Positions 27,087 to 38,736 of a stretch of 64,000 nt of DNA are shown here, one piece after another. Source of the stretch: Ligilactobacillus araffinosus DSM 20653 (GTDB lineage: Bacteria; Bacillota; Bacilli; Lactobacillales; Lactobacillaceae); contig NZ_AYYZ01000030.1 of assembly GCF_001435375.1 (NCBI RefSeq), positions 62,001 to 126,000 on the forward strand, given 5' to 3'. The notes beneath the pieces are model-generated. The model had not been told where the DNA came from. It saw only the letters and a program-made list of their open reading frames with translations, and did no database searches. Position numbers and translations under genes: made by a program. Every line of letters starts with the position of its first letter. The stretch's first letter is position 1.

Positions 27087-28103
27087 ATGGCAGAAAAACC
27101 AGTAATTTTAACCGGTGATCGTCCAACCGGCAAACTTCACATTGGACACTATGTTGGTTCATTAAAGAACCGGGTCGAAATGCAAAATACAGGGCAATAT
27201 ACCCCATTCATCATGATTGCCGATCAGCAAGCTTTAACCGACAATGCACGCGATCCAGAAAAAATCCGTAAATCATTGATTGAAGTTGCGTTGGATTACC
27301 TTGCAGTTGGTTTGGATCCAGCAAAATCAACAATTTTTGTTCAATCTCAAATTCCGGCACTTTCGGAATTGAATTTGTACTACTTAAACTTAGTAACGGT
27401 TTCGCGGTTGGAACGGAATCCAACCGTCAAGGCTGAAATTCAACAAAAGAATTTTGAACGGTCGATTCCAGCTGGATTTTTTACATATCCGGTCAGCCAA
27501 GCAGCTGATATCACGGCATTTAAGGCTAGTCTTGTTCCGGTAGGTGATGATCAAGAACCAATGCTCGAACAGACGAGGGAAATTGTCCGGAGTTTTAACT
27601 CGATTTACGGCGATGTTTTGGTTGAACCAAAAGGCGTTTTCCCACCAAAGGGTTCAGGACGAATTCCGGGATTAGACGGAAATGCCAAGATGAGTAAGTC
27701 GCTAGGTAATGCAATCTACCTCTCAGACGATGCAGATACATTGCGGAAAAAGGTCATGTCAATGTACACGGATCCAAATCACATTCATGTTGAAGATCCG
27801 GGTCAAATCGAAGGCAACATGGTTTTTACCTATCTTGATATTTTTGATGATGATAAGGAAAAAGTCGCTGAATTAAAGGCTCAATATCAACACGGCGGAT
27901 TAGGCGATGTGAAGATTAAACGCTACTTGAATGAAGTGCTTGAAAATGTATTAGGACCGATCCGGCAACGGCGCGAAGAATTTGCCAAGGATATTCCAGC
28001 AGTTTATGACATGCTGAAGAAAGGCAGTGAACATGCAAACGAGGTTGCCAATCAAACCCTTGAAGAAGTGCGGCATGCAATCGGTGTTGACTATTTTGGA
28101 TAA
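27087..28103 (+). CDS. trpS: Tryptophanyl-tRNA synthetase
   Basis: 338 residues from the ATG at 27087. Class I synthetase with the HIGH-type motif in [11 protein letters not shown] and the KMSKS loop in [10 protein letters not shown]; the pattern [12 protein letters not shown] is characteristic of TrpRS. Charges tRNA-Trp. Control is by the T-box directly upstream. Length agrees with bacterial TrpRS of about 330-340 residues. Confidence 0.97.
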   Translation: MAEKPVILTGDRPTGKLHIGHYVGSLKNRVEMQNTGQYTPFIMIADQQALTDNARDPEKIRKSLIEVALDYLAVGLDPAKSTIFVQSQIPALSELNLYYLNLVTVSRLERNPTVKAEIQQKNFERSIPAGFFTYPVSQAADITAFKASLVPVGDDQEPMLEQTREIVRSFNSIYGDVLVEPKGVFPPKGSGRIPGLDGNAKMSKSLGNAIYLSDDADTLRKKVMSMYTDPNHIHVEDPGQIEGNMVFTYLDIFDDDKEKVAELKAQYQHGGLGDVKIKRYLNEVLENVLGPIRQRREEFAKDIPAVYDMLKKGSEHANEVANQTLEEVRHAIGVDYFG

Positions 28104-28104
28104 T

Positions 28105-28140
28105 AAAAATGGCATTCAGAAAATTCTGAATGTCATTTTT
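28105..28140. terminator. Bidirectional terminator between trpS and the binding-protein gene
   Basis: AAAAATG and CATTCAG arms pair with CTGAATG and CATTTTT around a 6-base loop. Confidence 0.88.
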
Positions 28141-28897
28141 ACTTAAACGCATAATTGTATTGATAATATTTAGCTGACAACTTCGTTAATGTCCCACTCA
28201 TTCGCAAGCTATTGATGGCTTGTGAGACCTGCTTGGCAAGCTGAGCATCATTTGTAATGGCAAACAGTTGTTGGGATAAAATTTGCGGATCGGTAACTTT
28301 TTTAAACGGTGGCAGTTTTAAACTTGAATTGTTGATTTGGGCTGCTTTTTCTCGTTCGGGATGCTTATCAAGGTAAAGGTTGTATTGATATTGATTCAAT
28401 AAGATTGCCTTAACTTGATTTTGATCAAGGGCATTAACTAGCTGATCAACCGTTGCAAATTTTTGCGGCTTAAGTTGAAGTTGTGTCAACATCGATTTTT
28501 GTCCGCTTTCATTTAGAATTCCAATCTTTTTATTTTGAAGGCTGGTTAATGAGCAGGATTTGGTGCTCAGCATCACGTTTTTAATATACAGGTAAGGGGG
28601 CGTTTGATAAACGTTTTTCAATCCGGCGGTTGAAAAGCCCATTGCCAGATCAAGCTGGTGGTCAGCAACGGCTTCTTTCAGCTGAGATTGCTGCCGGTAC
28701 TGGCGGATTACAACTTTTCGATGAAGCTTTTGCCCAATTTGAAGCGCAAGCCGCCGGTCAAATGCACTTGAGTTGTGATTGGTGGTTTCAGTTTGGATTC
28801 CGACTTTTAAAATCGGGGCGGCTTCGATTTGTGAAAAGAGTCCGTTGATTCCAATCAAAGTCAACAACGAAACCAACAGGCGTGTAATTTTTTTCAA
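28139..28897 (-). CDS. Orphan amino-acid-type ABC solute-binding protein (SBP_bac_3)
   Basis: 252 residues. A signal peptide (about 1-27) ends IEAAP with no lipobox Cys. The mature protein has the family 3 pattern: KVGIQTETTN, LKEAVADHQLDLAMGFS, LQNKKIGILNESG and a C-terminal QAINSLRMSGTLTKLSAKYY. Family role: binding polar amino acids for an ABC importer. No permease or ATPase gene is adjacent, and the protein lacks an obvious lipid anchor, so it is a second orphan, soluble-type binding protein in this window. Ligand unknown. Confidence 0.82.
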   Translation of the reverse strand: MKKITRLLVSLLTLIGINGLFSQIEAAPILKVGIQTETTNHNSSAFDRRLALQIGQKLHRKVVIRQYRQQSQLKEAVADHQLDLAMGFSTAGLKNVYQTPPYLYIKNVMLSTKSCSLTSLQNKKIGILNESGQKSMLTQLQLKPQKFATVDQLVNALDQNQVKAILLNQYQYNLYLDKHPEREKAAQINNSSLKLPPFKKVTDPQILSQQLFAITNDAQLAKQVSQAINSLRMSGTLTKLSAKYYQYNYAFK

Positions 28898-28976
28898 AAT
28901 AATGCCCTCCGCGAAAACTTTTTCAAGATATTATATAATTAGTTTAACAAAGAATTAAGAACAGGGAGTAAAAAGA

Positions 28977-30242
28977 ATGCAGGGTTTCAATAAATATTAT
29001 CAAAAACCATGGCAAAAACGGTTGGCGATTTTGAAAGAAAACGGGTTTCTAGATGAAAAGGAAATCGCTCAGCTTGAAAATCAGACCGTTGACCCAATCC
29101 TTGGCGATACGATGATCGAAAATTTTGTAACGCAGTACCAGCTTCCAGAAGGCTTGGCAATGAATTATGTGATCAATGGCAAAGAATACGTTGTTCCGAT
29201 GGTTACGGAAGAGCCGTCAGTTGTTGCGGCGGCCAGCAATGGCGCCCGCCTGGTTAAGTTGGGTGGCGGATTTCAAGCCAAGTCATTATCTCGCCTAATG
29301 ATTGGTCAAATTGCGATTGAGAACGTAACGGCGATGGATCAGCTCGTTGAAACGATTAATCAACGACAGGATGAATTATTGGTAATTGCGAATCATGCCC
29401 ATCCATCGATCGTGAAACGTGGGGGTGGTGCCCGGTGGATCCGAACCCGGATTTTGGCCGATGATATGTTGTCGCTTGATATGGCGGTTGATGTTCAAGA
29501 AGCAATGGGCGCGAACATGTTGAATACGATGCTTGAAGCGGTTGCGGATGAAATTCGGTCAACTTTGCATCAAGACATTTTGATGAGTATCTTGTCAAAC
29601 TATGCAACGGAGTGTTTAGTTTCGGCTCATGTTGAGATTCCGGTTATGGTTTTAGCAAAGGAAAAGGTCGATGGGGCAACGGTGGCTGCTAAAATTGCTC
29701 AGGCAAGTCGTTTTGCACACCTTGACCCGTATCGCGCAGCAACTAATAATAAGGGAATTATGAACGGAGTTGATTCGGTTGTGGTTGCCAGTGGAAATGA
29801 TTGGCGTGCTATCGAAGCGGGAGCCCATGCCTATGCAGCACGTGATGGTCAGTATCGGGGATTAAGTCAATGGCATGTTGATGATGATAAACTGATTGGT
29901 GACCTGACAATGCCAATGCCGGTTGGTTCGGTTGGCGGTTCAATTAAAATTGTGCCGTTAGTGAAGATCAATCACCATTTAATGAAAATCGAAAGTGCCG
30001 TTCAGTTAGCGCAAATCATTGTTGCTGTCGGTTTAGGCCAAAACTTAGCGGCCTTATATGCATTAGTAACTGATGGCATTCAACGCGGTCACATGCGGTT
30101 GCAATTGAAGAGTTTAGCGGCATCAGTCGGCGCAACTAAGGATGAAATTCCAATGCTCGTTAATGCCCTTGAAAAACAGCATGCCCGGGATTCACACACC
30201 GCAAAAGTTTTACTAAAAAAGATACGTGAGGGAAAAGAATGA
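28977..30242 (+). CDS. mvaA: Hydroxymethylglutaryl-CoA reductase, class II
   Basis: 421 residues, normal for class II bacterial HMG-CoA reductases. Signatures: VPMVTEEPSVVAAASNGA with the catalytic Glu, and DMLSLDMAVDVQEAMGANMLNTMLE for cofactor and substrate binding. It makes mevalonate from HMG-CoA, the committed step of the mevalonate route to isoprenoids used by lactobacilli. ATG preceded by GGGAG. Its stop overlaps the start of the next gene by 4 bases, so the two are translationally coupled. Confidence 0.95.
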   Translation: MQGFNKYYQKPWQKRLAILKENGFLDEKEIAQLENQTVDPILGDTMIENFVTQYQLPEGLAMNYVINGKEYVVPMVTEEPSVVAAASNGARLVKLGGGFQAKSLSRLMIGQIAIENVTAMDQLVETINQRQDELLVIANHAHPSIVKRGGGARWIRTRILADDMLSLDMAVDVQEAMGANMLNTMLEAVADEIRSTLHQDILMSILSNYATECLVSAHVEIPVMVLAKEKVDGATVAAKIAQASRFAHLDPYRAATNNKGIMNGVDSVVVASGNDWRAIEAGAHAYAARDGQYRGLSQWHVDDDKLIGDLTMPMPVGSVGGSIKIVPLVKINHHLMKIESAVQLAQIIVAVGLGQNLAALYALVTDGIQRGHMRLQLKSLAASVGATKDEIPMLVNALEKQHARDSHTAKVLLKKIREGKE

Positions 30243-31201
30243 CAGAACCACAATTAAATGAAAAAGTTCAACAATTGATAAAAAAAGCAGAAGAGCTTCA
30301 ACCAAATGGCATTGAGATTCAATACCATGACGAAAAATCGGGCTTTGTACGTCACGACCAGGCTCAGCACTTTTTGCGTAACGGAAAATTAGTGATCGAT
30401 GTTTTAGACCAAACAGATGTGAACTACATTGTTTCGCATGAACTGTTGCACTTTATGCTGATGTTTGAAAAATTACCGCAGATCGCATTTAATTTGGAAA
30501 GCGGACAGCAAAAGCTGGATACGAAATATACTGCAACGGGAATGGAATTGTATGATATTTTAATGCATTTCTTTGTTTATAATCGTCAGCGGGAGCTTGG
30601 ACTGATTGATGCACGTGTTGAAGATTTATATTTTAAGGGAATCTTAGCAGTTTTGAAACCGGAACCGCAAGATCATCAAGATGATTGGATGCTCTTACGA
30701 ACGGTTAACCTACTTGATACGTTGATTTTCTTTAAAGATCAGCAAGATAATATTTTACCGAAACTGCGGGAATTGTACCCGAAGGCAACTGCGCAAGCAG
30801 AAAAATTGTATGCAATTGTGACGGCTAAACCGCTTGATTCCGCCTTCAACGTTCGGCGGGCAATTGTAAAGTTATACAAAGAATTTGATAATGCTTTGCG
30901 GAGTTATGGTTTGTATGAAATGAATTTAAACACATATGTTTCATTAACTCCCATATTAAGCGAGCGTCAGTTGCGATTGGAAGTGCGGCAATTATTTGAA
31001 ATTTTCCATACTGATATGAAAGAAAATTTACATTTTCGAACTGCCTATATTGGACGAATGAAAAGTGATCAGCAAAATGTTTTTGTAATCCCTGAACCGA
31101 AAGGCAGTGAACAACAACGATCAGTTGAATTTCGACATATTTATGAAACGTCAGTTGGAAAATATTTGGATTCGATTGATGTTCCGTACTTAAAACGTTA
31201 A
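30239..31201 (+). CDS. Uncharacterised protein with HELLH motif (annotated in lactobacilli as IpaB/EvcA family)
   Basis: 320 residues, no signal peptide or membrane segment. Residues 67-71 are HELLH, a HExxH zinc-metallopeptidase pattern inside a hydrophobic helix (YIVSHELLHFMLMF), and a second helix with Glu at about 103 (GMELYDILMHFF) is suitably placed for a third ligand of a gluzincin. The remainder is helical and charged with no recognised domain. I recall homologues carrying the uninformative label IpaB/EvcA family near mvaA in lactobacilli. Translationally coupled to mvaA (ATGA overlap) and followed after 18 bases by a Sir2 gene. Peptidase activity is an inference from the motif only. 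Confidence 0.75.
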   Translation: MTEPQLNEKVQQLIKKAEELQPNGIEIQYHDEKSGFVRHDQAQHFLRNGKLVIDVLDQTDVNYIVSHELLHFMLMFEKLPQIAFNLESGQQKLDTKYTATGMELYDILMHFFVYNRQRELGLIDARVEDLYFKGILAVLKPEPQDHQDDWMLLRTVNLLDTLIFFKDQQDNILPKLRELYPKATAQAEKLYAIVTAKPLDSAFNVRRAIVKLYKEFDNALRSYGLYEMNLNTYVSLTPILSERQLRLEVRQLFEIFHTDMKENLHFRTAYIGRMKSDQQNVFVIPEPKGSEQQRSVEFRHIYETSVGKYLDSIDVPYLKR

Positions 31202-31219
31202 TTAAAATGAGGCGGTTAA

Positions 31220-31921
31220 ATGACAAAGTTGAATGATCTGATTCAAAATGCCCATCGAATTGTGTTTATGACAGGAGCAGGAGTATCAACGGCTTCGGGG
31301 ATTCCTGATTATCGTTCGAAAAATGGTCTGTATTCTCATGGCCAAACACCAGAATATTTGTTGAGTCATGATTGTTTGGTAAATGAACCCAAAGTGTATT
31401 ACGATTTTGTAACACATAATTTATTTTATCCTCATGCCCAACCAAACATTATTCATCAAAAAATGGCTGCATTGACTCGCAAAAGACGAGCAGCAATTAT
31501 TACGCAAAATGTTGATGGCTTACACGCCCAAGCTAAGCCGGCACCGGATTCGTTAATTGAATTTCACGGTAATTTATACAGTATTGTTTGTCAAAAGTGC
31601 GGTCAAAATGTTGATTGGCATGAATATTTAAAAAACATGCATCATCAAAACTGCGGTGGTATTTTGCGCAGTCAAATTGTTCTTTATGGTGAGAAAATTG
31701 ACCAGCAAAAACTTGAGCGTTCGATTCAAGTAATTCAAGCAGCGGATTTGATTATTGTTGTTGGAACTTCGTTTGTTGTTTATCCGTTTGCAGGTTTATT
31801 GCAGTATCGCCGTCCTGACGCTCAACTTGCGGCAGTCAACAAAGAAACGATTCAAGTTCCGCCGCAAACAACGATGATTGTCAACGATGCTGTGGAAGAA
31901 TTCGCTCAAGTTAAGGCTTGA
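31220..31921 (+). CDS. cobB: NAD-dependent protein deacylase, Sir2 family
   Basis: 233 residues. Sirtuin motifs: GAGVSTASGIPDYRS (NAD binding), TQNVDGLH, catalytic His in EFHGN, and a late VVGTSFVVYPF. The zinc site has CQKC in the first half, but the second half reads HQNCGG where CxxCGG is usual, so His may replace one Cys ligand. It removes acyl groups from protein lysines using NAD. Third gene of the mvaA unit by spacing, with GAGGCGG before the ATG. Confidence 0.9.
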   Translation: MTKLNDLIQNAHRIVFMTGAGVSTASGIPDYRSKNGLYSHGQTPEYLLSHDCLVNEPKVYYDFVTHNLFYPHAQPNIIHQKMAALTRKRRAAIITQNVDGLHAQAKPAPDSLIEFHGNLYSIVCQKCGQNVDWHEYLKNMHHQNCGGILRSQIVLYGEKIDQQKLERSIQVIQAADLIIVVGTSFVVYPFAGLLQYRRPDAQLAAVNKETIQVPPQTTMIVNDAVEEFAQVKA

Positions 31922-31924
31922 CTA

Positions 31925-31933
31925 TGATATACT
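31925..31933 (+). promoter_or_regulatory. Extended -10 of metG
   Basis: TGATATACT with flanking A-rich sequence, about 66 bases before the metG ATG. The same ATGATATACTAAA string recurs upstream of pth (62311-62323), suggesting a shared promoter type. Confidence 0.5.
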
Positions 31934-31965
31934 AAAGATAATGATTTTTTGAATGAGAGGATTAA

Positions 31966-34029
<2,064 letters not shown>

Positions 34030-34047
34030 AATCTAAAATCGGGAGAG

Positions 34048-34093
34048 AAGACTGGCAAGTTGAGTTGAAACTGAAAAATGTCCAGTCTTTTTT
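34048..34093 (+). terminator. Terminator between metG and tatD
   Basis: AAGACTGG pairs with CCAGTCTT over a 26-base loop, followed by T4 and more Ts; the large loop weakens the call. Confidence 0.65.
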
Positions 34094-34117
34094 CATAAAA
34101 GTGAAAGGAGCAGCAAA

Positions 34118-34888
34118 ATGATTTCAATTTTCGATTCGCATACCCATATCAATTCTCAAGAATTTAATGATGATATTCCAGACGTCATTGATCGGGCAAA
34201 AGCGTTGAACGTTGATTCAATGCTTGTATTGGGCTATGACGGTGAAAGTGCTGATAAAATGGTGAAATTGATCAACCGGTACCCGAATATTTACGGGGCG
34301 GTTGGGATTCACCCGGAAGATGCAGCCAAATACGCTGATTTTGAAGAACAACTACGGGTTTACATGATCGAACCGAAAGTTAAGGCTGTTGGTGAAATCG
34401 GCTTAGACTATCATTGCGATGTTGATCATGATTTGCAAAAAGAAATCTTTAAGAAGCAGATCAAACTCGCTCATGAATTTCATTTACCAATCAGCGTTCA
34501 TAACCGGGATGCATTTGAAGACACCTATGACGTGATCAAGGAAACCGATGGGACAAAGTATGGCGGCATTATGCATAGCTTTAACGGTGATGTGCAATGG
34601 GCCCAACAGTTTCTCGAATTAGGGATGGATCTATCATTTAGCGGAGTAGTAACATACGATAACGCGAAGGAAGTTCAAGAAGCTGCCAAATATGTTCCGG
34701 CTGACCGGATGTTGGTTGAAACGGATGCTCCGTATTTGACGCCGATGCCGTATCGTAACCAGCGCAATGAACCGGGAATGACCCGGTATACGGTTGAATT
34801 CTTAGCGAAACTGCGAAACGAAAACGTTGACCAGTTGGCTGCTCAAACAAGTCAGAATGCGAAGAAAGTATTGAAAATCAATGAGTAA
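34118..34888 (+). CDS. TatD-family metal-dependent hydrolase / DNase
   Basis: 256 residues of the amidohydrolase-like TIM barrel: metal-binding [11 protein letters not shown] near the N-terminus, [28 protein letters not shown] and [10 protein letters not shown]. TatD proteins are Mg2+-dependent nucleases linked to DNA repair and end-trimming. AAAGGAG site. The last 8 bases overlap the start of rnmV. This position upstream of rnmV-rsmA is conserved across Firmicutes. Confidence 0.93.
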   Translation: MISIFDSHTHINSQEFNDDIPDVIDRAKALNVDSMLVLGYDGESADKMVKLINRYPNIYGAVGIHPEDAAKYADFEEQLRVYMIEPKVKAVGEIGLDYHCDVDHDLQKEIFKKQIKLAHEFHLPISVHNRDAFEDTYDVIKETDGTKYGGIMHSFNGDVQWAQQFLELGMDLSFSGVVTYDNAKEVQEAAKYVPADRMLVETDAPYLTPMPYRNQRNEPGMTRYTVEFLAKLRNENVDQLAAQTSQNAKKVLKINE

Positions 34889-35480
34889 AATGATGGAAGA
34901 TAAAATGAAAATTCAAGAAGTGATCGTTGTTGAAGGCAAAGACGATACCAAACGAATTAAAATGGCGGTGAATGCCGATACGATCGAGACTCGCGGATCA
35001 GCAATCAGTGATGAAACCCTTGACCAAATTGCGGAATTGCAAGCAAAACGGGGAGTGATCGTATTTACTGATCCGGATTTCTCTGGTGAAAAAATCCGGA
35101 AGACAATTCAAGAAGCAGTCCCAGGAGTCAAACATGCCTTTTTGAAACGGAAAGATGCCGTTCCAGATCATCAAGGAAGTTTGGGCGTTGAACATGCAAG
35201 CCCTGAAGTGATCCGCGAAGCATTGAAAAATCTTTACACGGAGGTTCCAGATGCCCCAGCAATGATTTCACGTGAAACGTTGGCTGCCAAGGGCTTGATC
35301 AATGGCCCGGCAGCCAAAAAGCGCCGGGAGTTGCTGGGCGAAATTTTAAATATCGGTTATACTAACGGCAAACAACTGTATAAGCGGTTACGGTTATTTG
35401 AAATTACACCGGGCGATTTTGAAGATGCCATGCAAAAAGTTGAACGGCAAATGGAAAACGGTGATCAGCATGAAGAATAA
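34881..35480 (+). CDS. rnmV: Ribonuclease M5
   Basis: 199 residues. Toprim domain: [12 protein letters not shown] (catalytic Glu) and [15 protein letters not shown] (DxD). It matures 5S rRNA. The chosen ATG at 34881 overlaps tatD; ATGs at 34890 and 34905 are alternatives, the last giving the commonly seen [11 protein letters not shown] start. Overlaps rsmA by 11 bases. Confidence 0.93.
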   Translation: MSKMMEDKMKIQEVIVVEGKDDTKRIKMAVNADTIETRGSAISDETLDQIAELQAKRGVIVFTDPDFSGEKIRKTIQEAVPGVKHAFLKRKDAVPDHQGSLGVEHASPEVIREALKNLYTEVPDAPAMISRETLAAKGLINGPAAKKRRELLGEILNIGYTNGKQLYKRLRLFEITPGDFEDAMQKVERQMENGDQHEE

Positions 35481-36351
35481 TGAAATTGAAATTGCTAATC
35501 CGACCCGAACACGGGCGATTATGGAAACATATGGGCTAAACTTTAAGAAGAGTTTAGGTCAAAATTTCTTAACGGACATTAACGTGTTGCATAACATTGT
35601 GGATGCGGCCGAAGTCAGCGAAGATGATGATGTGATCGAAGTTGGACCGGGGATTGGAGCTTTAACGGAGCAACTTGCTAAGCGGGCACATCAAGTCATG
35701 GCTTTTGAAATTGATGAAAGGTTGATTCCAGTGTTAAGGGAAACGTTATCTCTTTACGATAACATTGCCATTGTACAACAGGATATTTTAAAGGTGGACC
35801 TCGAACAGCAAATTAAAGCGCACTTTGATGGCAAGCATCATTTAAAGTTAGTTGCTAATTTGCCGTACTACATCACCACGCCGATCATCATGCATTTGTT
35901 GGAAAGTGGAATCCACTTTGATGCAATTGTGGTGATGATGCAAAAGGAAGTCGCTCAACGGTTAACGGCGGAACCTGGGACGAAAGATTACGGTTCTCTT
36001 TCGATTGCGGTTCAGTACTATACTAATGCGAAGATCGCCTTTATTGTTCCAAAGACGGTTTTTGTTCCGCAACCAAAAATCGATTCGGCAGTTGTTCGGC
36101 TGACACCGCAAAAACCGATTAAGCAACCTCAAGACGAACAAGCATTTATGCAGCTAGTGAAGGGAAGTTTTGCGCATCGGCGGAAAAGCTTGTGGAATAA
36201 CCTGTTAGGAATTTATGGGAAAGATCCAGCAACTAAAGAACGATTGGAAAAGGTTCTTGCACAGGTTGGAATTGAAAAGTCGATTCGGGCTGAGCGGCTG
36301 ACAATTAGTCAATTTATAGATTTATCTAATGGATTAATAGAAAATAATTAG
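35470..36351 (+). CDS. rsmA: 16S rRNA dimethyladenosine transferase (KsgA)
   Basis: 293 residues from the ATG at 35470, which gives the usual N-terminus before KKSLGQNFL; the longer frame to 35398 reads through rnmV. SAM-binding [13 protein letters not shown] and the catalytic [10 protein letters not shown] are present. It dimethylates two adjacent adenines in helix 45 of 16S rRNA, and its loss causes kasugamycin resistance. Co-translated with rnmV. Confidence 0.96.
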   Translation: MKNNEIEIANPTRTRAIMETYGLNFKKSLGQNFLTDINVLHNIVDAAEVSEDDDVIEVGPGIGALTEQLAKRAHQVMAFEIDERLIPVLRETLSLYDNIAIVQQDILKVDLEQQIKAHFDGKHHLKLVANLPYYITTPIIMHLLESGIHFDAIVVMMQKEVAQRLTAEPGTKDYGSLSIAVQYYTNAKIAFIVPKTVFVPQPKIDSAVVRLTPQKPIKQPQDEQAFMQLVKGSFAHRRKSLWNNLLGIYGKDPATKERLEKVLAQVGIEKSIRAERLTISQFIDLSNGLIENN

Positions 36352-36396
36352 AAATTAGAGTAATTTATTGCTTTTTGTTAAAGATTTGTGCTAAAA

Positions 36397-36425
36397 TTGA
36401 GATTTTCTTTCGTGTGTGGTATAGT
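36397..36425 (+). promoter_or_regulatory. veg promoter
   Basis: TTGAGA (36397-36402), exactly 17 bases, TATAGT (36420-36425), 25 bases before the ATG. veg has a very strong vegetative promoter in Bacillus. Confidence 0.8.
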
Positions 36426-36450
36426 GTACGCTGACGGGAGGATGAAGCAC

Positions 36451-36702
36451 ATGCCAAGCACTTTAGCAAAAATTAAGTCGATGTTGGATAGTCATATTGG
36501 AAAGAAACTGACCGTTACGTCTCATGTTGGGCGCAAAAAGATTTTAACCTGTAAAGGTAAACTGAGTGAAACATTTCCAGCTGTTTTTGTAGTTGAACTC
36601 GACAAGGATGAAAGTGCGGTTGAGCGTGTTTCATACAGCTACACGGATGTTTTAACGCAAAATATCAAACTTGAATTTGAAAATGAAGAGGCCGAAGAAT
36701 AG
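36451..36702 (+). CDS. veg: Veg family protein
   Basis: 83 residues from the ATG at 36451 with GGGAGG upstream; the longer frame starting at 36388 lies over the promoter. MPSTLAKIKSMLDSHIGKKL and KGKLSETFPAVFVVEL are the Veg signatures. In Bacillus Veg affects biofilm formation and spore outgrowth; the biochemical role is unclear. It resembles a small beta-rich nucleic-acid-binding fold. Position after rsmA is conserved. Confidence 0.93.
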   Translation: MPSTLAKIKSMLDSHIGKKLTVTSHVGRKKILTCKGKLSETFPAVFVVELDKDESAVERVSYSYTDVLTQNIKLEFENEEAEE

Positions 36703-36801
36703 TTTAAATAACAATCGAAAGTGTCTATTTCATACGAATACTGCTTTCCGCGGTATAGTATGAGGTAGATACTTTTTATTTACAAGAATGAAGGAATTAA
36801 G

Positions 36802-37650
36802 TTGAAGAAAATCGGAAAACGAATCGGTCAGATTTTGATTGGAATCATTGTAATTGCGTTGGTTGTTCAAATGATTTTATTGGTTCCCAGTCCGCAAAAA
36901 ACATTGCGGCAAGGCCAATTGCGAAACGACATTCATTATCAGAATGTACCAACGCTGCTGATCAATGGATTTGGCGGCAGTAATTACACGTATAATAAAA
37001 TGATCAATTATTACCAAAAGGAAAATATTGCGCAAAAAACAATGACGATCCATGTAACACCGACTGGTTCAGTTCATGTTTCCGGGTCAGTGAAAGGGAA
37101 AAAGAATACGCTGATTCAACTTTTATTTGACTGGAACCTTACCCAAACATATAATTCGCAAACGAATTGGACGATCAAGGTTATTAAGATCTTGCATAAT
37201 AAATATGGGGTTAATGAATTGAACGTGGTTGGTCATTCATGGGGCGGAACCGAATTTTTGCATGCCCTTGGACAATCGAAATGGATCCAACAAAATGTGA
37301 AGTTCAATAAGGTTATTTTGATGGGAACGCCGGTTAACGAGGGAGTTACGAATAAGGTAACGTATCCGCAAGCACTGCGGGAACATTTAACAGACGCAGA
37401 GTATCGAAAATTGAAACGGGAATACCAGGATTTAACGCCGTGTTCATCGATCAAACTTTATAACGTGATGGCTGATTACCGTGATAATACTGATACTTCA
37501 GTTCCGAATGTCCAATCTGAATTCTTAGCGACGATCTTAAATCCAAAGTGGTCATCGTGCAAGACCGTAATGTTTTATGGCATCAAACACTCTGCTTTAC
37601 ATCAGGATCCAAAAGTTTTAATGAAAGTGGCAAGGATGCTGTATGACTAA
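36802..37650 (+). CDS. DUF915-type alpha/beta hydrolase, membrane-anchored
   Basis: 282 residues from a TTG with GAAGGAAT upstream. One N-terminal membrane segment (about 10-30) anchors an extracellular alpha/beta hydrolase domain: LLINGFGGSNYTYNKM for the oxyanion side, nucleophile elbow GHSWGG, and a late catalytic His in GIKHSALHQ. Lactobacilli carry several DUF915 surface hydrolases, and the substrate (possibly an ester) is unknown. It sits between veg and convergent ispE, where many relatives have no gene. Confidence 0.82.
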   Translation: MKKIGKRIGQILIGIIVIALVVQMILLVPSPQKTLRQGQLRNDIHYQNVPTLLINGFGGSNYTYNKMINYYQKENIAQKTMTIHVTPTGSVHVSGSVKGKKNTLIQLLFDWNLTQTYNSQTNWTIKVIKILHNKYGVNELNVVGHSWGGTEFLHALGQSKWIQQNVKFNKVILMGTPVNEGVTNKVTYPQALREHLTDAEYRKLKREYQDLTPCSSIKLYNVMADYRDNTDTSVPNVQSEFLATILNPKWSSCKTVMFYGIKHSALHQDPKVLMKVARMLYD

Positions 37651-37651
37651 C

Positions 37652-37683
37652 AAAAAAGGTTGTGTCGAAGACACAACCTTTTT
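37652..37683. terminator. Bidirectional terminator between the DUF915 gene and ispE
   Basis: AAAAAGGTTGTGTC pairs perfectly with GACACAACCTTTTT around GAA. Confidence 0.92.
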
Positions 37684-38551
37684 AATTACAATTTTTCAAA
37701 TTGAACGGACGCACAAGGTAAACTTCCTTACAAAAGCCCCGTAAACTGTTGTAAATGTGCTGGGCCCGCGACTGTTTGGTCGAGATTCCAAAAACAGTTG
37801 GCCCCGTTCCGCTCATTTGAGCTGCTTCAGCACCAAATTTGACCATTTTTTCTTTGATTCGGATGATCTCGGGATATTTTTGAATCGTAATCGGTTCAAG
37901 GGAATTTCCCATACTTGCAGTTAATTGTTTCCAGTCTTGCTGCTGAATTGCCTCAACGACACTTTCAACGTTCAGGTGCTGAATTTCACTGAAATCAATT
38001 TGTTTTAAAATGGTCGGAGTTGAAACACTGGCTTTGGGTTTGGCAACAACGAACCATAAGGAAGTCAAATCGTTTAACGGGGTGATTTTTTCGCCCTTGC
38101 CTTCAACAAGGGCGGGACAGCTGTATACGCAAAACGGAACATCAGAATCAATTTCAAGTCCGATGCGAGCAAGGTCCATTAACGATTGATTAAGGTTCCA
38201 AAGCTTATTAAGACCGCGTAACACAGCGGCGGCATCAGCCGATCCGCCACCCATTCCAGCTGAAACAGGAATGTGTTTGTCGATGGTGATCATTACTCCT
38301 TGATCGATCTGAAACTGTTCTTGAAGCTTTTTTGCTGCTTGAAATGCTAAATTTCGTTGATCTTGCGGGAGAAAACCGGTATTTGTCTGAACTTGGATCC
38401 CGTTCGAATCATCACGCGTTTCAATGTGAACATAATCCGCTAAATCGATTGCCGTCATGACCATGCGCCATTCAGGATCACCGTCAAGATGCCGGAAAAG
38501 GGCATCAAGACTAAGATTTAACTTAGCAGGTGCCTTTTCTAAAGTTTCCAT
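37682..38551 (-). CDS. ispE: 4-diphosphocytidyl-2-C-methyl-D-erythritol kinase (IspE)-like GHMP kinase
   Basis: 289 residues with GHMP kinase motifs: APAKLNLSLD near the N-terminus, ATP-binding PVSAGMGGGSADAAA, and a C-terminal MSGTGPTVFG. IspE phosphorylates CDP-ME in the MEP isoprenoid pathway. The same window carries mvaA of the mevalonate route and no other MEP gene, so this may be a retained orphan kinase with another substrate. It is divergent from purR; the pairing ispE-purR is conserved in Firmicutes. Confidence 0.9.
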   Translation of the reverse strand: METLEKAPAKLNLSLDALFRHLDGDPEWRMVMTAIDLADYVHIETRDDSNGIQVQTNTGFLPQDQRNLAFQAAKKLQEQFQIDQGVMITIDKHIPVSAGMGGGSADAAAVLRGLNKLWNLNQSLMDLARIGLEIDSDVPFCVYSCPALVEGKGEKITPLNDLTSLWFVVAKPKASVSTPTILKQIDFSEIQHLNVESVVEAIQQQDWKQLTASMGNSLEPITIQKYPEIIRIKEKMVKFGAEAAQMSGTGPTVFGISTKQSRAQHIYNSLRGFCKEVYLVRPFNLKNCN

Positions 38552-38736
38552 GGGCTCTCCTCATTTCACCTAATAATTAATTTTTATTATATATGTTTTT
38601 CGAAAAGTTTTAAACCATAATTCATGATTTGAGAATTGTATTTTGATAATTTAATGATTAAAATAATCTTATCATAAGAATCACATCATAATAGGGTTGA
38701 ATGAGAGTTTTTCCTGATTTTATCCGTAAGTAAGCG

